Shown one piece after another: positions 1-11,329 of a DNA stretch of 64,000 bases. Both the position numbers and the translations under genes were made by a program. The stretch comes from Frigoriglobus tundricola (GTDB lineage: Bacteria > Planctomycetota > Planctomycetia > Gemmatales > Gemmataceae), in contig NZ_CP053452.2 of assembly GCF_013128195.2 (NCBI RefSeq), forward strand, positions 1,426,001 through 1,490,000, in the 5' to 3' direction. The stretch's first letter is position 1. The number at the start of each line of letters is the position of its first letter. The notes under the pieces were generated by a model that worked only from the letters and a program-made list of their open reading frames with translations, did not search any database and had not been told where the DNA came from.

Positions 1-103
1 GAGCGTGGAGGAGGCCGGCGACGCCCTGGGGATGTCACGGGCGGTGGCCTACCGGAACTGGAAGTACGCCCGCGCCTGGCTCCGCGACGCCCTCGGCAAA
101 TAA
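1..103 (+). CDS. ECF sigma factor, C-terminal end (partial)
   Basis: Only the last 33 codons lie in the window, ending with TAA at 101-103. The peptide (EEAGDALGMSRAVAYRNWKY followed by ARAWLRDAL) is the helix-turn-helix of sigma region 4, which in the planctomycete ECF family reads promoter -35 elements. It ends 69 bp before a membrane Ser/Thr kinase on the same strand. In planctomycetes such sigma/kinase pairs are common, so the kinase probably signals to this sigma factor. The 5' part is outside the window, so the subgroup cannot be named. Confidence 0.75.
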   Translation, partial: SVEEAGDALGMSRAVAYRNWKYARAWLRDALGK

Positions 104-172
104 TCCGGAATCCGCGAGACGCTTTTCCGCCCAACGGGGCATTGTGGGTAGACCCCGAACCCGAGGTACGCC

Positions 173-2677
<2,505 letters not shown>

Positions 2678-2701
2678 CGGGCGGTCGAGGACAACCTTTC
2701 G

Positions 2702-4246
2702 TTACCGCGTCTGGCCGTGAGGCTTCACTCTGGCATCGGGCAGCAGATCACCCACATCGGCCCCGGCCGGACGGTGGGCGATTCGGTCGAGCACCTCGCG
2801 GAGGTACTCCCACGGATTGAGCCGATGACGGGTCGCGGTGGCGCACACACTCAGCAGCACGGAGGCGGTCTTCAGGCCGCCGTCACCGCCCACGTGCAGC
2901 CAGTTGGCGCGGCCAGTTGCCAGCGGACGGATGGCCCGCTCGGCCGCCCCGTTGTCGATAGCGAACCGTGCGTCGTCGAGGTAACGGACGAGCGACGCCC
3001 ACTGGTTCCGCGCGTACCCGACGGCCTGACCGAACAGGCTCTTCGGCGTCGCAGATCGGTGCTGTACGTCGAGCCAACCGGCGAACGCGGTGAGGATTGG
3101 CCCGGCCCGCGTTCGTCTCACCCGCACCACATCGGCGTCGGTAAACGTGCGGCCGGGCCGATCGCGTTCGTCGTGGATCGCGCGTTCGACGGCGTACAGG
3201 GTGCGGACGAAGGCCAGGGCCTCGACCGCTCGCGGGTCACTCGGCTCGGCCTCCACGAAGTACCGCCGGGCGTGCATCCAGCACCCGAGATGCCGAATGT
3301 TGTTATGGCCCCCGTTGTATCCGTCGTAGGCGTCGGCGTGGACGAACCCGCGGTACCCGCCGAGGAACGCCTGGGGGAACTCCTGGCGGCGGCCGGCGGT
3401 CAGGTCGAACACGGTGTACGGGTTCGCGGCGTCGCCGAGGTACACCCACGCGAAGGCGGTGCGCCGCGGCCGCAGCTGCACCAGCGGCGTGTCGTCGGCG
3501 TGAATCGCGAACGACCGGAGCAGGCGGCGGTGCATCAGATCGTAGAGCGGGGTGAGCAGTTCGCCGCACTTCCGCAGGTGGTCGCACAGGGTTGAGCGAC
3601 ACACGTCCCAACCGTGTCGGGCGAGGATCGATTCCTGGCGGTGCAGCGGCAGGTGATCGACCATCTTCGACACGATGACGTGGGCCAACAGGCCGCTGCC
3701 GATCCCGCTCTTGGGGATCGGCTCCGGCGGCAGCGTCGCCCGCGCGATCTGCGGGTCGTGGCCCTGCGATTCACACGACCGACAGGCGTACGTCGGCCGC
3801 ACCAACTCGCGGACGAAGAGGCTCATCGGCTGGTAGTCGAGGCGCTCGCTGACGACCTGCCCGATGCGGATCTTGGCCGTCCCGCAGCACGCGCACAGCT
3901 TCTCGGCGGCGCTCAGGTCGATCTCCTCGCGGCGGCGCGGCAGGTCCGCCGGCTTGCGCCGCCGGCCGTGCCCCTTCCGCTTCCTCGGGGCCGGTGGTTC
4001 GGGCACCGGCGGCGCGACCGGCGGCGGGACCTCGGCTTCCGGCGGGTCGATCCCGTCGAACAGGGTCGGGCCTTCGACCCGCTCGCCGCCGCGGCCGAAC
4101 GTCCTCTTCACCAGGCGGTGGAAGTGGGCCTGCTGGGCCTCGACCTGCTTGCGGAGGCCGGCCACCACGCCGCGGAGTTCGGCGATCACGGCCTCCACGT
4201 GTGTCAGCTTCTGGCGAAGCACGTCGATGTCATCGGTCGGCGGCAT
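2702..4246 (-). CDS. tnpC: IS66 family transposase TnpC
   Basis: A 514-residue DDE transposase of the IS66 family. The N-terminal leucine-zipper-like helix (residues 8-48) is followed by a zinc-binding region with CACC near 115 and CRSC near 154. The catalytic acids are visible in HADDTP (about 248-253), HADAYDGY (about 303-310) and DNGAAERAIRP (about 430-440). The length is normal for the family and no frameshift is seen. Its start overlaps the end of tnpB by 43 bp, as is usual in IS66 elements, where translation is coupled. The chemistry is excision and integration of the element. Confidence 0.93.
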   Translation of the reverse strand: MPPTDDIDVLRQKLTHVEAVIAELRGVVAGLRKQVEAQQAHFHRLVKRTFGRGGERVEGPTLFDGIDPPEAEVPPPVAPPVPEPPAPRKRKGHGRRRKPADLPRRREEIDLSAAEKLCACCGTAKIRIGQVVSERLDYQPMSLFVRELVRPTYACRSCESQGHDPQIARATLPPEPIPKSGIGSGLLAHVIVSKMVDHLPLHRQESILARHGWDVCRSTLCDHLRKCGELLTPLYDLMHRRLLRSFAIHADDTPLVQLRPRRTAFAWVYLGDAANPYTVFDLTAGRRQEFPQAFLGGYRGFVHADAYDGYNGGHNNIRHLGCWMHARRYFVEAEPSDPRAVEALAFVRTLYAVERAIHDERDRPGRTFTDADVVRVRRTRAGPILTAFAGWLDVQHRSATPKSLFGQAVGYARNQWASLVRYLDDARFAIDNGAAERAIRPLATGRANWLHVGGDGGLKTASVLLSVCATATRHRLNPWEYLREVLDRIAHRPAGADVGDLLPDARVKPHGQTR

Positions 4247-4632
4247 GCCGGATTCAACACCGCCGGGTGGTCCGGGTAGCGCGAGTCACGTCGGAGTTTA
4301 TACCGGCGCCGTTCGCGGGCCTTGGCCGGGTCGAGGCCGCCGAGGATCATCGCCAACTGTGTCGGGGTGACGGGCACGCTGGCGTCCGTGGCGGCGGGGA
4401 AGGCAAACGTCCCCTTCTCCAACCGCCGCAGGGACAGGGCGAACCCGTCGCCCATCCAGGCCAGGATCTTGAGCTTGTCGGCACGGCGAGTTCTGAAAAC
4501 GAACAGGTCTCCGGACAGCGGATCGCCGTTCAGGGCCGACCGCACCACCCCGGCGAGGGAGTCGATCCCCCTGCGGCCGTCCGCCGGCTCGACGGCGACC
4601 AGGATGCGGCCGCCGGGCAGCAGGGTCAGCAT
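4204..4632 (-). CDS. tnpB: IS66 accessory protein TnpB (IS66 Orf2)
   Basis: A 142-residue protein starting MLTLLPGG, with the family core DSLAGVVRSALNGDPLSGDL followed by FVFRTRRADKLKILAWMGDG and an ALSLRRLEKG strand. It is required with TnpC for transposition in studied IS66 elements, though its exact role is unresolved. The start at 4632 is chosen because it overlaps the tnpA stop by a few bases (tnpA ends at 4626), which is the usual coupling. A longer upstream reading of the same frame is not family-like. Confidence 0.88.
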   Translation of the reverse strand: MLTLLPGGRILVAVEPADGRRGIDSLAGVVRSALNGDPLSGDLFVFRTRRADKLKILAWMGDGFALSLRRLEKGTFAFPAATDASVPVTPTQLAMILGGLDPAKARERRRYKLRRDSRYPDHPAVLNPACRRPMTSTCFARS

Positions 4633-4946
4633 GTGGCCGCCCCCACGGCGGTGACCAACCGGGTGACGGCGTCGGGCACGGCACCCAACGGCAGCCGCAC
4701 CACGACCCCCGACCGGAGGACGATCTCGGCCATCGGTTCGGCGACGACGCGAACGGGCACGAAGGCCGACGCCGAAGGTGGAGACGAGATACCCGCTTCG
4801 GCGGCCAGGATCCGCCTCCAGCGGTCGAAGTTCGACCGGGTGAGTTGACGGGCGCGACAGAAGGCGTTGACCGTCTGGCCTGACTGCTTCCAGGCGTCGA
4901 TCGTTCCTCGCCAGAACCGGACCTTCTTGGGACGGTGTGCTGACAT
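4626..4946 (-). CDS. tnpA: IS66 accessory protein TnpA (IS66 Orf1)
   Basis: A 106-residue small protein with an N-terminal helix-turn-helix (FWRGTIDAWKQSGQTVNAFC and RARQLTRSNFDRWRR), followed by the short beta-rich tail typical of IS66 Orf1. It is the first gene of the element and probably binds the element ends. About 100 bp of A/T-richer sequence separates it from the neighbouring IS66 element. Confidence 0.85.
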   Translation of the reverse strand: MSAHRPKKVRFWRGTIDAWKQSGQTVNAFCRARQLTRSNFDRWRRILAAEAGISSPPSASAFVPVRVVAEPMAEIVLRSGVVVRLPLGAVPDAVTRLVTAVGAATC

Positions 4947-5050
4947 GACGGAGTTCTCCCTCGGGAAAACTCACAGACTACCGTACACACCCGGCCAAAG
5001 ACGGTCGGTGAGCGACAGCCGGGATCGGCGGGGTTCGGTGTGGGATGGGC

Positions 5051-6600
5051 TTACGCGACGAGGAGTCGGGATTGTTGACGCTTCGCCCACACGTCGGGCA
5101 GAAGAGGTGCGAGTTGGTCCGCCGTCGGCTTCTCGCCCAACGCATGAAGGGCCGGAAGAACCTCACGCAGGTATGCCGTCGCATCGAGACCCAAGTGCCG
5201 ACACGTGCCCACCACCGAGAAGTGAACCGCGGCGTGCGCACCGGCCTTCGCACTGCCCACGAACTTCCAATTGCTCCGACCCACGGCGATCAGCCGGAGC
5301 GTTCGCTCGCTCAGGTTATTATCGATCGAGAGTCGCCCGTCCTCGGTGTACCGGACGAACGCGGCCCAGTGATTCGCCACGTACCGGATCGCGGCCCCCA
5401 GGGCCGACTTGGGCAACGCCGTCCCGAGTGCCGCGTCGAGCCACGCCTTCAGGTCGTTCAGGATCGGGAGCGCCCTTGCTTGCCGCGTCGCGCGACGGGC
5501 GACGATGTGCTCCGGTGAGTCCGGCGCCGGAAGCGTGTGCTCGATGTGGTACAACCGGTTGATGCGTTCGACCGCCTTGGCCCCGGGGTCCCCGGCGCCG
5601 AGGAACTTGCGGCGCGCGTGGGACCAACAGGCGACGTGCTTGGCTCCGGCGGCGAACAGGCCGTTGTACTGTGCGAGGCAATCGGCATGCACGTGGCCCC
5701 GGAAGCCGCCTAAGAACTGGTCCGGTCCGCTCGCGGCGTCGTAACCGGTCGTGAAGTGGAACGCCGTGTACGGGGCCGTCGGATCTCCGATCCCCACCCA
5801 GAAGTGGCCGTGCGGCATCGTTCGCTCACCGGGCTGGGCGAACCGCGAGCGGGTGTCATCGGACCAGAGGACCGGACACGTGCACCCGCTCGAGCATCAA
5901 CTGGTACAGCGACGTCAGTAACACCGCGGACTGTTTCACCCAATCGCCCAAGGTACTCTCGGACACCGTCACCCCCGCGCCCGATCCGGGCGACTTGGCG
6001 GTGCAGCGGCAGGTGGTCGAGGAACTTCCCGACGAGAACCTCGGCCAACAAGCCCGGACCACACAGTCCCTTGTCGATCGGTCCGACGGTACTCGGCGTG
6101 GCGGTCCGATCCGGTCCTCGGCCCGGACCGTCGGGGGCACTGTTGGCACGCGTACGTCTTGCGGATCGTGCGCCGCACGAAGTACGGGGTCGGGTCGCAA
6201 TCGAGTTGCTCGGTCTGGGTCTGGCCGATGCACACGCGGTCGCCACCACAGCCCGAGCAGCGGCGCTCGTCGGGGTCAGATCGAGGACCGTGTCGCGGCG
6301 TTCGAGGTGCGCCGGGAGTGGCGAACGGCCGTGGTCGTGGCGCCGCTTCGCGGGTCCGTCGCCGGGGACCTTCGGTGGCTTCGGTGTGCGTTCGGACCGC
6401 CGGCCGAACCGGTGCGTCGTGGCCCGGTCCAACTTCGCCTTCAAGGCCGCGACCTCGGCACGCAGGTCGTCGATGGTCCGTTGGAACTGCTCGGCCTGGC
6501 GTTGGAGCTGCGTGCGGAGGTCGGCGTTTTCGGCCTGGAGGGCACGCACCATCCCTTGGAGGGTCAGCACGTCGGTCGGCAGCGGGGCGTCGGAGTCCAT
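5051..6600 (-). pseudogene. tnpC: IS66 transposase TnpC, frameshifted
   Basis: The N-terminal part starts at 6600 (MDSDAPLPTDVLTLQ, with a coiled coil at residues 20-60) and stays in frame to about 6285. The zinc region with GQTQTEQLDCDPTPYFVRR continues in another frame (6235 to about 6130). The helix with GPGLLAEVLVGKFLDHLPLH returns to the first frame, and SESTLGDWVKQSAVLL is in a third. The C-terminal catalytic part (VHADCLAQYNG, DNNLSERTLRL) reads cleanly from 5818 to the stop at 5051. At least three frame changes are needed, so the gene is dead unless they are sequencing errors in G/C-rich runs. Confidence 0.85.
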
Positions 6601-6613
6601 GCCGAAAGATGGG

Positions 6614-6991
6614 TCAGGACGTGCGGGTGCGCAAGTCGGATTCGGACGCTTTCGGGCGACAATAACGGGTGAAACGTTTGGCCGACGAGTAGTCGATGCC
6701 GTCGAGGATCATGGCGAACTCGGTGGCGGTGAGTTCGAGTTTGCGGTCGGTCGGGGTGGGGAAGTGGTACCGCCCGCGCTCGAGTCGCTGGCACCACAAG
6801 CAGAGCCCGTGGCGGGTCCAGTACAGGGCCTTGAGCCGGTTGGCCGAGCGATTGGTGAAAATGAACAGATGCCCGCTCAAGGGATCGGCCTGAAGCGTGG
6901 ATTGGACGTGGCGGTACAGGCCGTCGAACCCGAGGCGCAGATCGACGGCCCCGCCGTACCAGAGCTGGGTGGTGGGTGGAATGCTCAGCAC
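6614..6991 (-). CDS. tnpB: IS66 accessory protein TnpB
   Basis: A 125-residue protein with the family core GFDGLYRHVQSTLQADPLSG followed by HLFIFTNRSANRLKALYW and a CLWCQRLERGRY strand. The start is taken as GTG at 6991 (VLSIPPTTQLW), which overlaps the tnpA stop at 6985 in the usual coupled arrangement. It appears intact although the transposase beside it is broken. Confidence 0.85.
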   Translation of the reverse strand: MLSIPPTTQLWYGGAVDLRLGFDGLYRHVQSTLQADPLSGHLFIFTNRSANRLKALYWTRHGLCLWCQRLERGRYHFPTPTDRKLELTATEFAMILDGIDYSSAKRFTRYCRPKASESDLRTRTS

Positions 6992-7332
6992 GGGCGCCCC
7001 TCCACCGCATGCACGAGGGCGGCGATGACCTCCGGTCGGGCATCGACCGGGAACCGCAGGACGGTTCCCGACGGGAACACCACCTCGATCGGCGGTCCGG
7101 CGGGCGACGGGGTCAGGCGGATGGGGACGAGCGTCGGAGTGACCGGTACGGGTGATGGGGCGTGGTCCGCGAGGGTTCGCCGCCACACATAAAAGGACGG
7201 CGGTGAGACGCCCTCGGCGGCACAGAACTGAGCGATCGTCTGCCCCGACCGGCGGAACCGTTCGAGTCGTTCGGCCCACCGGCGACGGGTGGCGGCCGGG
7301 TCACGGCGAGAGGCAGCAGGGACAGCAGGCAC
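6985..7332 (-). CDS. tnpA: IS66 accessory protein TnpA
   Basis: A 115-residue protein. The helix-turn-helix (RFRRSGQTIAQFCAAEGVSP then PSFYVWRR) is at about 24-52, with a C-terminal beta part ending VVFPSGTVLRFPVDARPE. It is the first gene of the second IS66 element. The Pro/Ala/Arg-rich first 20 residues are weakly supported, and a start further in is possible. Confidence 0.82.
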   Translation of the reverse strand: MPAVPAASRRDPAATRRRWAERLERFRRSGQTIAQFCAAEGVSPPSFYVWRRTLADHAPSPVPVTPTLVPIRLTPSPAGPPIEVVFPSGTVLRFPVDARPEVIAALVHAVEGRPC

Positions 7333-7451
7333 AGCGGCATCCTCCAGGGAAAACGGATGCCATCGAACTTACCTTACCTGTCAATGACGCCGTTCGCCGG
7401 TCGTGTACAGACTACCCGATGATGCAAGGCGTCAATTTACCGGACACGTAC

Positions 7452-7500
7452 GGAACAAACAACCGATGTGCAGCGGCCCGGTGCCGCGACCGGTTCGGCG
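7452..7500 (-). repeat. attC-like site 1 (right half only)
   Basis: Only the VTS-side half and the GTTCGGC box (7493-7499) remain. The other half is replaced by sequence leading to the IS66 element, so this marks the truncated end of the array. Confidence 0.75.
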
Positions 7501-7564
7501 CGCTTGCCTTCCGGTTATGGCCTCCCCACCCGTTCAACAAGGCACCCTGTGATACGGGATCGTA

Positions 7565-7700
7565 TTGATCGGTAACCCTGGGGCCGCGGGCGTCCCGCCC
7601 GCTTGCTACCGCCCACGAAATCGCGCCGGCGTGCCTCGTATCGCGAATTGATCCGCAACGCAGCGGGCGGGACGCCCGCGGTCCCAGGGGTACCGATCAA
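7565..7700. repeat. MITE-like inverted repeat with 39-bp arms
   Basis: Arms 7565-7603 and 7662-7700 are inverted copies with two mismatches, around a 58-bp centre. The arms start TTGATCGGTA. No gene is inside. It occupies most of the gap between the end of the zinc-ribbon gene and half site 1, and looks like a small non-autonomous element. Confidence 0.8.
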
Positions 7701-7716
7701 CACGACTTGGTATGAG

Positions 7717-8049
7717 TCAGTAACCGAGTACCGCGGCCAGACCGGCGATCAGTACGAACGCGGAGAAAACAAGCAGGCACCCGTACCGGCGCAACAAGGG
7801 AATGGGCTCCCGGGCCAGGCGTCCGAGCTTGCGACCCGCCGCGCGGGGGATGCGAAAAGGGGTGCCACAGTCCCCACAAACAATCACGTAGGACAGGGCG
7901 CGGACGTGACCCAATACGAACCATACGTGGTCGTAACGATAAACCAGGCGCAGTCGAAAGGGCTGATCCGCCTTGTTGCAGACTTCGCAGTCCTGCGGGT
8001 GTACGGGTCCGAGGTCGAGCTCCTCCTGGCGCGTCCCGAAAATGATCAT
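7717..8049 (-). CDS. Small zinc-ribbon membrane protein (cassette)
   Basis: A 110-residue protein starting MIIFGTRQEE at 8049; the same frame reads upstream into repeat sequence and was rejected. Two CxxC pairs, CEVC (about 22-25) and CGDC (about 58-61), should bind one zinc. One hydrophobic segment (about 87-108: CLLVFSAFVLIAGLAAVLGY) ends the protein, so it is tail-anchored with the ribbon in the cytoplasm. Zinc-ribbon proteins of this layout are common orphan genes in Gemmata. Function unknown. It is the last minus-strand cassette before the IS66 cluster. Confidence 0.75.
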   Translation of the reverse strand: MIIFGTRQEELDLGPVHPQDCEVCNKADQPFRLRLVYRYDHVWFVLGHVRALSYVIVCGDCGTPFRIPRAAGRKLGRLAREPIPLLRRYGCLLVFSAFVLIAGLAAVLGY

Positions 8050-8084
8050 GAAACGCTCCGAAGGCACGCACCGGGCAAATCCGT

Positions 8085-8178
8085 GCGGAACGATCAAGCC
8101 CCCCGGCCCGGCCGCGTCCGAAGGAGCCGTGCAAAACATACCACGTGGCCGGGGCCGGTGCCGCGCCGGGGTTCGGCG
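8085..8178 (-). repeat. attC-like site 2
   Basis: Ends GCGGAAC (8085) and GTTCGGC (to 8177), with inner arms CCCGGCCCGGCC and GGCCGGGGCCGGTG. It lies 35 bp upstream of the zinc-ribbon gene start. No gene is recognisable on its other side (8179-8455), so the cassette it belonged to has probably decayed. Confidence 0.75.
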
Positions 8179-8455
8179 CGCCTTTGTACGTCCAGGACAC
8201 GGCGCACCCGAACTCCGGTCGAGACAGACGGGAATGAGGGTTGCGGGCTACGGGCTCAATCATCGAAGCGCTCGTCACCAGTCGGAGCGGGAACCTTGCG
8301 GCTTGAGATCGGTATCCGCGTCTGGATCGGGCACGTTACGATTGTGAGGTTGCCACACGGCCGGCGGTCGCCCGCCGGCGGCCGCCCGCGCGGGCGGCCC
8401 AACCTCGATGCCTGCCCCGGCCTTCGTCCGACGAACGCCGTGCCTGGTCGGTCGA

Positions 8456-8953
8456 TCACCGGGTCGCGTCCGGTGGCGGATCGGGCTCCGCCAGCAGGGA
8501 CGCATCGACGGCGATCAGTGTGCGGTGGTTGAACCGGTCCAGTTCGTCCTGGAGGCGGTCGATCTCCTTCTCCACCCGCCGGACCTCCGTGTCGATGTCC
8601 GGCTTGCGGAACTGGGCCACGTAGTTCGTCCTCGCGCCGGAGAACCCCTCGACCGACGGCCCGTGCCGGGTGTTGACCTTGCCGAGCATGGCGACGAGCG
8701 CCTTGCACTCGGCCAGTTCGAAGATCAGGCCCTGGATCGGCTGGTTGGCGGCGTTGATGGCCACCTTCAGTTTGACCAACTGCTCGGCCAGCACCATCCG
8801 GGCCTTGTAAAGCTGACGCACATCGTACTCTTGGTTGTCTTCGATCACGCTGTTATACGTCGCGATCTGCGTGTCGAACTGCGACAACCGGTGGACGACG
8901 CGGTTCTTGAGCTTCAACGCCCGCGACAGGTTGATCTGCGTCGGCTCGGCCAC
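8456..8953 (-). CDS. Coiled-coil protein, possibly DIP1984/DUF6847-like (cassette)
   Basis: A 165-residue, charged, almost wholly helical protein with a GTG start at 8953. It begins LSRALKLKNRVVHRLSQFDT and ends in a second helix with VRRVEKEIDRLQDELDRFNH. The central AINAANQPIQGL turn between two long helices recalls the small DIP1984-type family. That assignment is from memory of its pattern and is weak. No catalytic motif is visible. The start lies 26 bp downstream of attC-like site 3 on the coding strand. Confidence 0.7.
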   Translation of the reverse strand: MAEPTQINLSRALKLKNRVVHRLSQFDTQIATYNSVIEDNQEYDVRQLYKARMVLAEQLVKLKVAINAANQPIQGLIFELAECKALVAMLGKVNTRHGPSVEGFSGARTNYVAQFRKPDIDTEVRRVEKEIDRLQDELDRFNHRTLIAVDASLLAEPDPPPDATR

Positions 8954-8978
8954 GTCCGCCCCTCCTTCGCCTTCCGCC

Positions 8979-9068
8979 GCCTAACGGTCAAGCTCGCCGG
9001 CCGCGCACGCCGCGAGCGGTGGAACAAACAATCTATGTGCCGCGGTCCGGTGCAGCGACCGGTTCGGC
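8979..9068 (-). repeat. attC-like site 3 (canonical GCCTAAC box)
   Basis: The distal box reads GCCTAAC (8979-8985), an exact fit to the attC consensus RYYYAAC. It is paired with GTTCGGC (9062-9068). Inner arms are CGCCGGCCGCGCAC and GTGCCGCGGTCCGGTG. Short subtype. The following 9069-9325 holds no recognisable gene and may be a dead cassette. Confidence 0.85.
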
Positions 9069-9325
9069 GCGTGCCCCGCGAACGGAACCCTGACGACTGG
9101 CAACACCCGCCCGCGTACCCGGGCGAGAACGCCGTCCCATGCCTTGCTCAACTGCCCGGGTCGAGGCGACACAGGGCCAGTTCCGGGGGCCGAGTCGTCA
9201 CTTCTCCGGCAATCGGCCCCCGTCCCACTCTTTGCGCCCCGGAGCGAAGGACAAGTGGAGCAGGCGCTGGCCTGTCGCCGAAAGCAAACGGGTGCCCTTC
9301 GCCCCCGCTTCGCCCTCCGCCGGGT

Positions 9326-11026
9326 TCAGCGCCGCATCTCCTCTTGGACCTTCGTGCGCACCTTCGTGCGAAGCTCGCGCCACTCCGCCTCGTCCCAGGC
9401 GTGCTTCTGTTCTTCGGTGTCGAACTGGAACAGGTCCGCCAGCCGCACCGCGACGGCGTTACGCACTTCGAGTCGGGGGAAGTTGGCACCGAAGGCCTGG
9501 CTATCCACGAGTGCGTCGTCGTCGGTGAGGTAGTCCGCGAGGAACGCGAGCCGGTGCTTCCGCGCGTGCGGAGTTGTCGCGCTCGCGATCGCGCCGAGAA
9601 ATTCGATCCGGTCGGCCACATTGGCCCGCCGCACCGCGAGCGCGAGCGCCTTCCACTCTTCGGGGTCCGTGCCCTCGGCGACGATCTTCGCGAGACTGTA
9701 CTGGGGAACGGCATTCCTGAAACCCCGTTGGGGAACCATTGGTTCGGTCTCCAGCTCGGACAGGGACCGGAGCAAACGGTTCTTTGCCAGTTTCGGGCTG
9801 AACGGGCGGAGGTAGTAGATCCCGGCGGTGCGGCTCACAGGGTCCGTGTGCCGCGCCGCGTATTCCAGAATCGTCCGCTTGTCGGCGTCGGAAATTCGCG
9901 CCCCCGCGACGGCCTTGCTGAAGTACCACGCGTTATCCGAGTTCCACGCGTAGAAACCGCGGGCCGCGACCTTGTCGAAGAATTTGTGAGCGACCTCCGA
10001 CAGGCGCTGCGGGTACTTCTCCGCGAGCAGCCAGAGCACCGTGTCGGGGAAGTAGACGTCTTCGGAGAAGAGGCGCTCCATCAGGTACTTTTCCTCACCG
10101 AGCTTGTTAGCGTCGGCGAACCATTTTGCGATGGCGGTACGCTCGTCGTCGTCCCCAGGGAAGAACGTCCCGCCGTTAAGTTGTTCGAGGATGTCTTTGG
10201 CGATGAACTTCACGCGGTGTGTATTATTGCAGATGTCCCCGGCGCGGGTGATGCGGTCGTCGTCGAGGTGCGCAACCAGTTCGGGCACAACGGCCAACCC
10301 GCGGCGCACGACGGCGCGGTACCGCGGGTCTTTCTGAAACCCGTAACCGCCGCGCTCCTCGTTGGGCCAATCCCGCACGTTAACGAGGTCGTCAACGAGG
10401 GCCTCGTCGCTGCCGGGGGGCGCGTTGCGCGGTTGGAGTGCGAGTTCCACGGACCGGAGCAGGTCGGGATCGAACTCATCTTCGCTGAGGGTCCGCAAGA
10501 CGCGCCTCAGGTACTTCGCGACGACCGTCAGCGGAACGTCGGGCGTGGCGTGAAGGCTCCGCTTCCAGTGCCACAACGCTCGGGTGGCGAATTCCTTCTC
10601 CGTGCGAGGCCACTCGTTATCGGTCTTCCACCTCCGGAACGCGGCGAGTGCGAGCGGCTCCCACCCGCGCTCGCGAGCCACGAGGGCCACGTCCAGCCAC
10701 TCGGCGAACACTTTGCCGTGAACGAGCGACGCCGCGGGCGCCACGCCCTTGACGGACGCGATCTGCCCTTTCCAGTGTTCGCTGTTCGCGAAGGACAAGT
10801 TGCCATCGACCCGGAACGCCAGGATTCGCGCGGGGGCCTTCTCCGGGCTGAACGCTTCGACCGGCACCGGAATTGTGACGACCTGCACCAGCTCCGCGTT
10901 CTGCGGGGGCAGGGGTAAACCGTAATGCTCGTGCCACGCGAGCAGTTGATCGAGTTGCTTCAGGTCGTGACGGTAATCGGCCCCGAGCGACGCGAGGAGC
11001 AGAACGGCACCGAGAATGTTCGACAC
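9326..11026 (-). CDS. Secreted helical-repeat hypothetical protein (cassette-region gene)
   Basis: A 566-residue protein of unknown function. The start is set at GTG 11026 because it gives a clean short signal-like N-terminus (SNILGAVLLLASLGA) before the soluble part; the frame reads further upstream through repeat sequence. The body is rich in paired helices with hydrophobic/charged spacing, for example the run from AKWFADANKLGEEKY to NRLLRSLSELETEP, suggesting a HEAT/ARM-like superhelix. No enzyme motif was seen. It is much longer than a usual cassette, and 257 bp without a gene separates its end from site 3. It may therefore be a resident gene or a large cassette. Confidence 0.72.
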   Translation of the reverse strand: MSNILGAVLLLASLGADYRHDLKQLDQLLAWHEHYGLPLPPQNAELVQVVTIPVPVEAFSPEKAPARILAFRVDGNLSFANSEHWKGQIASVKGVAPAASLVHGKVFAEWLDVALVARERGWEPLALAAFRRWKTDNEWPRTEKEFATRALWHWKRSLHATPDVPLTVVAKYLRRVLRTLSEDEFDPDLLRSVELALQPRNAPPGSDEALVDDLVNVRDWPNEERGGYGFQKDPRYRAVVRRGLAVVPELVAHLDDDRITRAGDICNNTHRVKFIAKDILEQLNGGTFFPGDDDERTAIAKWFADANKLGEEKYLMERLFSEDVYFPDTVLWLLAEKYPQRLSEVAHKFFDKVAARGFYAWNSDNAWYFSKAVAGARISDADKRTILEYAARHTDPVSRTAGIYYLRPFSPKLAKNRLLRSLSELETEPMVPQRGFRNAVPQYSLAKIVAEGTDPEEWKALALAVRRANVADRIEFLGAIASATTPHARKHRLAFLADYLTDDDALVDSQAFGANFPRLEVRNAVAVRLADLFQFDTEEQKHAWDEAEWRELRTKVRTKVQEEMRR

Positions 11027-11212
11027 CTGCGGCCTCCGGGTTGATTCGGTACAACCATCCGTGATTACAACGCTCCGGCCACAACGGTGTTTACGAAAAA
11101 TGTCACCAGCCTGCCCGCCCCGGGGTATCCGAAGCTCGTTGTGTGGGTGAAGGGCGTCATGGGGAACGACAGTGTCCCCACCGCTGCGGCGCACGTCCGG
11201 TGCGCCCTCCTC

Positions 11213-11329
11213 GCCGAACGAATCCGCTCGCCGGCCGCGCACGCCGCGACCCCAGTACCGCACACGGACGCGCGATGAGCAACGAGACACAAATCACGTG
11301 GCCGGGTCCGGTGCGGCGGCGGGTTCGGC
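11213..11329 (-). repeat. attC-like site 4
   Basis: Long subtype. Boxes GCCGAAC (11213-11219) and GTTCGGC (11323-11329); gene-proximal arm GGCCGGGTCCGGTG. It overlaps the last 36 bp of the phosphatase-like gene. Confidence 0.85.

Larger units (their letters stand above)
2702..4946 (-). mobile_element. IS66-family insertion sequence, apparently intact
   Basis: Three overlapping genes in the order tnpA-tnpB-tnpC on the minus strand form a complete IS66 gene set. Coordinates cover the genes only, because I could not identify terminal inverted repeats with confidence. The element starts 25 bp after the kinase stop and lies about 100 bp from a second IS66 element. Confidence 0.85.
5051..7332 (-). 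mobile_element. Second IS66-family element, transposase gene decayed
   Basis: It has tnpA and tnpB intact but a tnpC broken by several frameshifts. The proteins are only distantly similar to those of the IS at 2702-4946, so this is a separate insertion and not a duplication. Its high-coordinate end lies close to the half repeat that begins the cassette array at 7452. Terminal repeats were not resolved. Confidence 0.8.

Noticed and set aside
2678-5050. Terminal inverted repeats of the first IS66 element
   Set aside because: I compared the flanks of both IS66 elements by eye and found only short chance matches (for example ACAGACTACC near 4974 and 7424), not enough to define ends.
8179-8455. 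A gene between attC-like site 2 and the coiled-coil gene
   Set aside because: All frames are short or composed of repeat-like sequence, and no start with a protein-like product was found. Noted as a possible dead cassette only.
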